Origin: Bacteroidales bacterium
GTDB taxonomy: Bacteria > Bacteroidota > Bacteroidia > Bacteroidales > P3
Length of the DNA: 11,839 nucleotides
Assembly (NCBI GenBank): GCA_031286005.1
Contig: JAITVC010000292.1
Span: 1 to 11,839, forward strand
Reading direction: 5' to 3'
The notes under the pieces are model-generated. The model was not told the DNA's origin. It ran no database searches and worked only from the letters and a program-made list of their open reading frames with translations. Position numbers and translations under genes: made by a program. Numbering within the stretch: the stretch's first letter is position 1; each line of letters begins with the position of its first letter. This document shows positions 7,392 through 11,839 of this stretch, piece by piece.

Positions 7392-8557
7392 GTTATACGT
7401 TTGGTAAATAATCCTGATAATAACAATACCGGTTGTAAAATTAGCATAACTATATCGTAAATCGGTATAAACAGCAAAAATCCGTGCTCTCCAAAAGTTT
7501 TCATCATCCGTTTAAACATGATCCATTGCGCTAATAATTTCAACAAGAATATGACGCCTGCCGCTATGAAAAGTTTAAAAACAACATCGGAAAATTCCGG
7601 TTCTGCTAAAAAGAAACAGCATACGGCCAAAATTGTAATGCAATAAAACAAAACCGAAGATAATTCATATCCTGCTAACCTTACCCGATTTTGAGTTTTA
7701 AATTCTTTGAACAATACCCGGTGGCGGATTTTGCATTCAAACCAATCGTTGAAAGACGGTTCGAGTTGCCCTTTCACAAAGGCATCCGGATGAATTTCGA
7801 TAGTTGTATTGGTTTTGGTCGAAGCCTTATTCACAAACATATCCTCATCGCCCGTGTTAACGTTGTAGAATTTGGCCACGCCTTGCGCTTCGTAAAACAA
7901 TGAGCGTTCAAACGCCAAGTTCTTACTATTGGCCGTAAATGGACGTCCGAAAACCGTTGCCGTCAGATAACGTAATGCGTAGAAAAACGTATCAAACCTA
8001 ATCAATGCGTTGGCAAAAGAGGCTTTGGATGCGGCTGTATGATAGCCAAGCACGATTTCCTTATCGCCCGACAAAGCATTGGACATACGTGCAATCCAAT
8101 CCGGAGAAGCCGGACGTGTGGTAATGTTGCCTAATAAAATGCGGTCGTAGGTGGCGGATTTTATGCCGATAGATTCTGCAAAGCGGGGGCTCACAAAGAA
8201 ATTGCGCGACCATTCAAACGATACCGTTTTCAAATTCGGATATTGCTTTTCAAATTCCTGCATGATATAGGCCAAATCCTTGTCGGAATCATCAATCACT
8301 ACAACCACCTCAAAATTCGCATAGTTTTGATTAAAGAAAAACGGTAGATTTTGGCGTAGCTGTTCGTGTTCGTTGCGTGTGGCGATAACAACCGAGATAG
8401 GCTTTTGGCTTGATGTATCCAGAGGCGTCTCATCCATCTTGAGATTCAAAAATTGGAAGTATTGCATAAAAAGGATAATTACACAAGCCAAATATATCCC
8501 CAGAACAATCATGCAAATCAAGTGCATGCCTTGTAAATTAGCATCAAAAAAGTTCAT
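7382..8557 (-). CDS. Membrane glycosyltransferase family 2-like protein, altered DXD site
   Basis: A 391-residue membrane protein with a GT-A fold glycosyltransferase domain. One N-terminal membrane helix (about 13-35) precedes PISVVIATRNE (53-63) and VVVIDDSDKD (85-94), the nucleotide-binding half. After the domain come GDEDMFV (236-242), matching the ED catalytic-base motif, and WFECKIRHR (272-280) in place of the usual W..QK.R, then about three helices (303-318, 327-345, 358-384). The second acidic motif, normally TDADC..PAS, reads GNITTRPAS at 143-151, so the metal-binding aspartates are gone. The acceptor and product are unknown; homologues commonly build surface polysaccharides or glycolipids. 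It lies upstream of, and overlaps, the ECF sigma gene. The fold assignment is firm; activity is uncertain. Confidence 0.85.
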   Translation of the reverse strand: MNFFDANLQGMHLICMIVLGIYLACVIILFMQYFQFLNLKMDETPLDTSSQKPISVVIATRNEHEQLRQNLPFFFNQNYANFEVVVVIDDSDKDLAYIMQEFEKQYPNLKTVSFEWSRNFFVSPRFAESIGIKSATYDRILLGNITTRPASPDWIARMSNALSGDKEIVLGYHTAASKASFANALIRFDTFFYALRYLTATVFGRPFTANSKNLAFERSLFYEAQGVAKFYNVNTGDEDMFVNKASTKTNTTIEIHPDAFVKGQLEPSFNDWFECKIRHRVLFKEFKTQNRVRLAGYELSSVLFYCITILAVCCFFLAEPEFSDVVFKLFIAAGVIFLLKLLAQWIMFKRMMKTFGEHGFLLFIPIYDIVMLILQPVLLLSGLFTKRITWK

Positions 8558-8598
8558 TAGTAGAAATTCAAAATCATATTATAATAAAAATATCAACA

Positions 8599-8606
8599 CA
8601 AAATTA
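8599..8606 (-). promoter_or_regulatory. Candidate -7 element for the glycosyltransferase-sigma operon
   Basis: Read on the minus strand this is TAATTTTG, matching TAnnTTTG, about 42 bases before the glycosyltransferase ATG. No good -33 element is found at the right distance, so the call is weak. If real, it faces away from the tgt promoter, whose -7 box is 23 bases away, so the two would compete for the same 124-base spacer. Confidence 0.35.
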
Positions 8607-8628
8607 ACGATTTTTCACAAAATTTTCG

Positions 8629-8636
8629 TATCTTTG
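8629..8636 (+). promoter_or_regulatory. -7 promoter element for tgt
   Basis: TATCTTTG matches the TAnnTTTG consensus and lies 45 bases before the tgt ATG. It sits in TTTTCGTATCTTTG (8623-8636), identical over 14 bases to the promoter at 4173-4186. A clear TTTG -33 element is not visible. The leader after the expected start near 8643 is about 40 bases. Confidence 0.65.
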
Positions 8637-8650
8637 AATATTATTTTATC

Positions 8651-8664
8651 AACAACAAGTTGTT
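8651..8664. repeat. Short inverted repeat in the tgt leader
   Basis: AACAAC-AA-GTTGTT gives two perfect 6-base arms around 2 bases. The loop is too small for a stable RNA hairpin, so it would be a protein-binding palindrome if it has a role. It lies just downstream of the expected transcription start of tgt. In AT-rich spacer DNA such a site may arise by chance. Confidence 0.3.
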
Positions 8665-8681
8665 TGTTCTAAATTTTCTAT

Positions 8682-9812
8682 ATGACTTATCAGATTGACC
8701 ATTTTGATACTCAAACCTCTGCCCGCGCAGGAAAAATCACAACCGGACACGGCGATATTCTAACGCCCATCTTTATGCCCGTTGGCACCGTTGGAAGCGT
8801 AAAAGGCGTTCATCTGCAACATCTCTCGGAAGATGTTAAAGCGCAAATTATTTTAGGCAACACCTACCATTTGTACCTCCGTCCCGGATTAGATACCCTC
8901 GAAAAAGCAAGCGGATTGCACCATTTCAACGGCTGGACTAAACCCATCCTTACCGATAGCGGCGGCTATCAAGTATTTTCCCTAAAAGGTACCCGCAAAA
9001 TCACCGAAGAAGGCGTGATGTTCAGTTCTCATATCGATGGCTCCCGACACCTGTTCACACCCGAACGTGTGATGGACATCCAACGCACCATCGGCGCAGA
9101 CATCATCATGGCATTTGATGAATGTGCACCCTACCCTTGCGACTACAAATACGCCAAAAATTCGATGGACATGACTCATCGCTGGCTCGACCGATGTATC
9201 GCCCAACTCTCGCAAACCGAGCCTAAGTATGGCCATTCACAAAGCCTCTTCCCTATAGTACAAGGCAGCACCTACAAGGATTTACGCATCGCTTCCGCCG
9301 AAAAAATCGCCAGTTGCGGTTGTGATGGGAATGCCATCGGCGGCCTATCCGTGGGCGAGCCTGCCGAAAAGATGTACGAAATAACAGAACTCGTTTGCGG
9401 CATTTTACCCAAAGACAAACCACGCTACCTCATGGGCGTGGGCACACCCGCCAATATTTTAGAATCCATCGCCTTGGGCATCGATATGATGGATTGCGTG
9501 ATGCCCACCCGCAACGGACGAAACGGCACTCTGTTTACTAAAAACGGCATCCTTAACATGAAGAACGAGAAATGGAAAAACGACTTCTCCCCCATCGAAG
9601 AAGATGGCGCAAGTTTCGTAGACACCACCTATACCAAAGCCTACCTCCGCCACCTCTTCCATGCCGGCGAAATGTTGGCGCCAATGATAGGAACCCTCCA
9701 CAATTTAGCCTTCTACCTCTGGTTAGTCGGCCAAGCCCGCGAGCACATCATTGCAGGCGATTTCCTTTCGTGGAAAACGGATATGGTGGAGAGGGTTTCT
9801 CGGCGATTGTAA
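8682..9812 (+). CDS. tgt: Queuine/preQ1 tRNA-guanine transglycosylase
   Basis: TGT swaps guanine 34 in tRNAs with GUN anticodons for the queuosine precursor preQ1. The 376-residue length is typical. Catalytic and binding residues are visible: Asp92 in LTDSGGYQVFSL (general acid/base position), Asp146 in AFDECAPYP, Gln194 in IVQG, GGLSVGEP at 220-227, and Asp271 in MDCVMPTRNGRNG as the nucleophile. The expected zinc ligands are altered: His340 in TLHNLAFYLWL is kept, but the CxCxxC block that should lie around 309-314 reads GASFVDTTYTKAY and contains no Cys. I recall other Bacteroidota TGTs with the same change, so this is probably a lineage trait. The gene has its own promoter, is divergent from the glycosyltransferase and converges on fabH. 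Codons ending in C are more frequent here than in ppk1. No queuosine synthesis genes are nearby. Confidence 0.97.
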   Translation: MTYQIDHFDTQTSARAGKITTGHGDILTPIFMPVGTVGSVKGVHLQHLSEDVKAQIILGNTYHLYLRPGLDTLEKASGLHHFNGWTKPILTDSGGYQVFSLKGTRKITEEGVMFSSHIDGSRHLFTPERVMDIQRTIGADIIMAFDECAPYPCDYKYAKNSMDMTHRWLDRCIAQLSQTEPKYGHSQSLFPIVQGSTYKDLRIASAEKIASCGCDGNAIGGLSVGEPAEKMYEITELVCGILPKDKPRYLMGVGTPANILESIALGIDMMDCVMPTRNGRNGTLFTKNGILNMKNEKWKNDFSPIEEDGASFVDTTYTKAYLRHLFHAGEMLAPMIGTLHNLAFYLWLVGQAREHIIAGDFLSWKTDMVERVSRRL

Positions 9813-9892
9813 GCTCTGCCTTTATGGCCTGCAATAATGTTCTCTATGGTACTGTTGATAACTCGGCAGACCCTTTGGCATACACGTCGCCG

Positions 9893-9927
9893 CTATTAAT
9901 TATCCACTATTAACTATTCACTAATTA
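9893..9927 (+). repeat. Degenerate heptamer tract after fabH
   Basis: Five head-to-tail heptamers: CTATTAA, TTATCCA, CTATTAA, CTATTCA, CTAATTA. The last one includes the complement of the fabH stop codon (9925-9927). It lies in the 112-base spacer between the convergent tgt and fabH genes; the rest of that spacer (9813-9892) shows no gene or clear terminator hairpin. It has the same period and similar units as the tracts at 11245 and 11774. Confidence 0.75.
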
Positions 9928-10911
9928 ATACGCCCACTTCAACCAAATAGCCCCCCAAGTGAATCCTGCGCCGAAGGTGGCAATGATAATATCATCCCCT
10001 TTTTTCAGTTTGGATTCCCATTCCCAAAGTAAGAGGGGAATGGTGGCGGCGGTTGTGTTGCCGTATTTTTCAATGTTGATCATCACGCGGCTTGCGTCGA
10101 TGCCCATGCGATGGCCAACAGCGTCTATAATCCGCAAATTAGCCTGATGAGGAGCAAGCCAAGTGGTGTTTGGGTCAAGATGGTTGCGTTGCATCACTTC
10201 TGTGGCCACGTCCGCCATTTTAGAAACCGCCCATTTGAAAACAGCTTGTCCTTCTTGGTAAATAAAATGTTCACGAGCATCTACGGTCTCGTGCGAAGCC
10301 GGTCTTACCGAACCTCCGGCTTTCATGTGTAAGTGCACACGTCCAACACCATCCGATTTCAGTTCCTCGTCCATCACACCAAAATTATCGGTAGTAGGTT
10401 CGAGCAACACTGCACCGGCGCCATCGCCAAAGATAGGACTTGTAGCACGGTCGGTGTAATCGGTAATAGAGGTCATCTTTTCAGCACCCACCAAAACCAC
10501 TTTTTTATAACGTCCGCATTCCACAAATTTAGAAGCAGTGGACAAACTATACAAAAAGCCCGAACATCCGGCATTGATGTCGAATGCAAAAGCGTTGCGA
10601 ATGCCGACTTTGTCGCAGATGATACAAGAGGTGGATGGAAAAGCCATATCGGGCGTAACAGTGGCGCAAATCAACAAATCAACCTCTTCGGGTTTTGTGT
10701 TGGTTTTGGCAAGCAATTCTTTCACGGCTTCTGCACCGAGATCGGATGTGCCTTTACCTTCGCCTTTGAGAATATGGCGGGTTTTGATACCGATGCGAGT
10801 CATAATCCACTCGTCGCTCGTATCCATCATCTTACTCAAATCGTCGTTGGTAAGGACATCTTTGGGAACGTATGCTCCCACGCCTGTGATGGCGGCCTTA
10901 ATTGGACTCAT
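9925..10911 (-). CDS. fabH: 3-oxoacyl-ACP synthase III (KAS III)
   Basis: FabH condenses acetyl-CoA or a short branched acyl-CoA with malonyl-ACP to start fatty-acid synthesis in the cytosol. With the ATG at 10911 the protein has 328 residues, normal for the family. The frame extends upstream to 10989, but that extension overlaps rpmF and has no family similarity, while [17 protein letters not shown] is the expected N-terminus. The thiolase-fold triad is complete: Cys116 in [11 protein letters not shown], His255 in APHQANLRI and Asn285 in [12 protein letters not shown] (E. coli Cys112, His244, Asn274). [12 protein letters not shown] (161-172) and the C-terminal FGAGFTWGA are also standard. 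The gene is 23 bases after rpmF, the familiar yceD-rpmF-fabH layout that links ribosome and lipid synthesis, here without plsX between. Very secure. Confidence 0.97.
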   Translation of the reverse strand: MSPIKAAITGVGAYVPKDVLTNDDLSKMMDTSDEWIMTRIGIKTRHILKGEGKGTSDLGAEAVKELLAKTNTKPEEVDLLICATVTPDMAFPSTSCIICDKVGIRNAFAFDINAGCSGFLYSLSTASKFVECGRYKKVVLVGAEKMTSITDYTDRATSPIFGDGAGAVLLEPTTDNFGVMDEELKSDGVGRVHLHMKAGGSVRPASHETVDAREHFIYQEGQAVFKWAVSKMADVATEVMQRNHLDPNTTWLAPHQANLRIIDAVGHRMGIDASRVMINIEKYGNTTAATIPLLLWEWESKLKKGDDIIIATFGAGFTWGAIWLKWAY

Positions 10912-10934
10912 GATGTTAGTTTTGGAGAAACAAA

Positions 10935-11114
10935 TTACGCTGTAACTTCGATGGCTTGCTTGCCACGATACATTCCGCAAGCAGGGCAAACGTGATGATA
11001 TTCAACAGCTGCACCACAGCCTGTGCATGTGCTCAACTGAGGAGCAGTTAATTTGTCGTGTGTTCTTCTTTTACGAGTTCTGGTTTTGGAAAACCTCCAT
11101 TTAGGATTTGGCAT
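10935..11114 (-). CDS. rpmF: 50S ribosomal protein L32
   Basis: A 59-residue protein that starts [20 protein letters not shown], the conserved basic opening of L32, and carries a zinc-ribbon with four cysteines: Cys30 and Cys33 (CTGC) and Cys43 and Cys46 (CPAC). It binds 23S rRNA in the large subunit. It lies between yceD/DUF177 (168 bases upstream) and fabH (23 bases downstream), all on the same strand. Because a TATCTTTG promoter lies 53 bases before the ATG, rpmF and fabH can be transcribed apart from yceD. The four-cysteine form is the zinc-dependent (C+) version; no zinc-free paralogue is seen here. Very secure despite its small size. Confidence 0.97.
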   Translation of the reverse strand: MPNPKWRFSKTRTRKRRTHDKLTAPQLSTCTGCGAAVEYHHVCPACGMYRGKQAIEVTA

Positions 11115-11166
11115 GACGTATTAATTTTTTATCGTTAAATTTCAATTAGATTCAAAAAAAGGACTG

Positions 11167-11197
11167 CAAAGATACGATTTTTTTTTCAAATCTACAA
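11167..11197 (-). promoter_or_regulatory. Internal promoter for rpmF-fabH
   Basis: On the minus strand, TATCTTTG (11174-11167) matches the phylum's -7 consensus, with TTG at 11197-11195 twenty bases upstream as -33. The -7 box is preceded by a run of A and by CG, giving CGTATCTTTG, the same ten bases as at the other two plus-strand promoters. Transcription should begin near 11160, leaving a leader of about 45 bases before rpmF. Confidence 0.7.
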
Positions 11198-11244
11198 GTT
11201 TTTAATCAAAATGGTCTTTTTTTTAAATTTTCAGATGTAACGTA

Positions 11245-11279
11245 GACATCTCTATTCTCTAATCACTCATCTCTATTCC
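11245..11279 (+). repeat. Degenerate heptamer tract after yceD
   Basis: Five units of 7 bases: GACATCT, CTATTCT, CTAATCA, CTCATCT, CTATTCC. The 11-mer CATCTCTATTC recurs exactly at 11247 and 11268, 21 bases (three units) apart. The tract ends 3 bases before the yceD stop codon, in the spacer between yceD and rpmF. It has the same length (35 bases) as the tract after fabH and lies in the same orientation. Confidence 0.7.
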
Positions 11280-11282
11280 TTT

Positions 11283-11771
11283 TTACCTCTTTAGCCCCTT
11301 CAACGCATCCCAACGCGGATCAACTTCCGTTTGTTGAGGTGGGGGAATGTTTTGGAGCTTCTTGAGCATATCCGGGTTACAATCGTGAATATTGTGCATC
11401 GCACTGAAAGGTCTTAACAAGACCAATGTTTCGTAAATAAACGTGTTGAGATGCAAGTCGTGCTCTTTGGGCGCAACCGTCCAAACTTCGGTATCGAAAT
11501 CGTTGACCTGACCAAAATTCACAATCAACATTTCATCGTGGTTTATTGGAATCTGCAAAGACTCTAAACACCGATCGCACGGTACGGCATATTCGCCTGA
11601 AAAATGAAAGTCGAGTTTGAGAAATCGTTCGGTTTTTTCCAAATCAATGGTAATATGCACTTTGCAATTGGAAATTTCCGAATAGTCAAACGCCTTGAAA
11701 AACGCATCATCCACATCAAACTCAAAAGGATGATGACCGAGACTTAAGCCGGAAAATTGGATACAAAACAT
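11283..11771 (-). CDS. DUF177 / YceD family protein
   Basis: A 162-residue protein of the YceD/DUF177 family, conserved just upstream of rpmF in many bacteria and implicated in 23S rRNA accumulation in some. Supporting features are the mid-protein CDRCL motif (Cys65, Cys68), a third cysteine in DCNPDM (Cys131), FIYETLVLLRP (111-121), and the C-terminal DPRWDALKGL that is typical of Bacteroidota members. Length is normal. In homologues I recall a His-rich GKCN segment before the third cysteine; here it reads MHNIHDCNPDM. The ATG at 11771 gives a natural N-terminus, MFCIQFSGLSLGHHPFEF, though no Shine-Dalgarno sequence is seen. The 68 bases upstream are mostly a heptamer-repeat tract, and its promoter, if close, lies beyond the window edge or within that tract. 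Confidence 0.88.
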   Translation of the reverse strand: MFCIQFSGLSLGHHPFEFDVDDAFFKAFDYSEISNCKVHITIDLEKTERFLKLDFHFSGEYAVPCDRCLESLQIPINHDEMLIVNFGQVNDFDTEVWTVAPKEHDLHLNTFIYETLVLLRPFSAMHNIHDCNPDMLKKLQNIPPPQQTEVDPRWDALKGLKR

Positions 11772-11773
11772 GA

Positions 11774-11829
11774 CGAATAGTGATTAGTGAAAAGTTAATA
11801 GTGATTAGTTATGAGTGAAAAGTGATTGG
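11774..11829 (-). repeat. Degenerate heptamer tract before yceD
   Basis: Eight contiguous 7-base units, read on the plus strand as CGAATAG, TGATTAG, TGAAAAG, TTAATAG, TGATTAG, TTATGAG, TGAAAAG, TGATTGG. On the minus strand the consensus is about CTWWTMA, the same as the tracts at 9893 and 11245, but inverted relative to them. The 13-mer AATAGTGATTAGT repeats exactly at 11776 and 11797, 21 bases apart. The tract begins 2 bases upstream of the yceD start codon, so it forms its 5' leader or upstream spacer. Confidence 0.78.
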
Positions 11830-11839
11830 AAAATAAAAA

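Noticed and set aside
8643..8681. Possible preQ1 riboswitch in front of tgt
   Set aside because: The leader is only about 40 bases, AT-rich, and shows no C-rich loop or pseudoknot arrangement; nothing supports a riboswitch.
9815..9870. TCTGCC ... GGCAGA as a terminator for tgt
   Set aside because: Arms are only 6 bases with a loop of about 45 bases and no U tract follows, so it is not a credible hairpin terminator.
9572..9913. Proline/arginine-rich plus-strand frame overlapping the end of tgt
   Set aside because: Out-of-frame with the secure tgt gene; the composition reflects codon bias of tgt, and the part beyond 9812 has no features of its own.
10912..10989. Upstream extension of the fabH frame by 26 codons
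   Set aside because: It lies antiparallel to nothing but overlaps the rpmF coding sequence on the same strand in another frame, has no FabH-like sequence, and the internal ATG at 10911 gives the standard N-terminus.
10333..10995. Long plus-strand open frame opposite fabH and rpmF (220 codons)
   Set aside because: It is antisense to two well-supported genes and shows no recognisable protein family features.
11774..11829. Possible CRISPR array
   Set aside because: The period is 7 bases with no spacers, and no cas genes are present; it is a simple degenerate tandem repeat.

Overview
The window reads as a chromosomal segment of a Bacteroidota (Bacteroidetes) bacterium, probably of the Bacteroidales type. 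The grounds are promoters of the TAnnTTTG (-7) class with no E. coli-like -10 box, no clear Shine-Dalgarno sequences, an OstA-like envelope protein and PepSY-like periplasmic protein of the kind found in this phylum, and a yceD/DUF177-rpmF-fabH cluster with phylum-typical protein features. Nearly all of it is housekeeping or cell-envelope content, densely packed. I see no rRNA, tRNA, insertion sequence, phage or CRISPR, and no gene-free stretch longer than about 170 bases outside one decayed locus.

Layout. (a) 2-3685, plus strand: the 3' part of a C-terminal processing protease (S41), polyphosphate kinase ppk1 and the 23S rRNA methyltransferase rlmH, spaced by 10 bases and then overlapping by 1 base, so apparently one operon. 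(b) 3712-4154: a decayed toxin-antitoxin-like module (stop codon in the small upstream frame, one-base frameshift in the RelE/ParE-like toxin). (c) 4151-6765, plus: a heptamer-repeat tract and promoter, then a secreted PepSY-like protein and an OstA-like (LptA/LptD-related) protein joined by an ATGA overlap. (d) 8557-6771, minus: a membrane family-2 glycosyltransferase overlapping an ECF sigma factor by 10 bases; the sigma gene converges on the OstA-like gene with only 5 bases between stops. (e) 8682-9812, plus: tgt, queuine tRNA-ribosyltransferase, with its own promoter. (f) 11771-9925, minus: yceD/DUF177, rpmF (59 codons) and fabH, with an internal promoter in front of rpmF.

No clearly new defence or mobile system is present. 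The observations most worth a second look are: degenerate 7-base tandem repeats (consensus about CTWWTMA) at three boundaries of the yceD-rpmF-fabH cluster; a glycosyltransferase that has lost the usual TDAD metal-binding motif; a TGT without the zinc cysteines; the coupled PepSY-like/OstA-like envelope pair; and the fossil toxin-antitoxin locus. Family assignments come from recognising motifs by eye; no database search was run.
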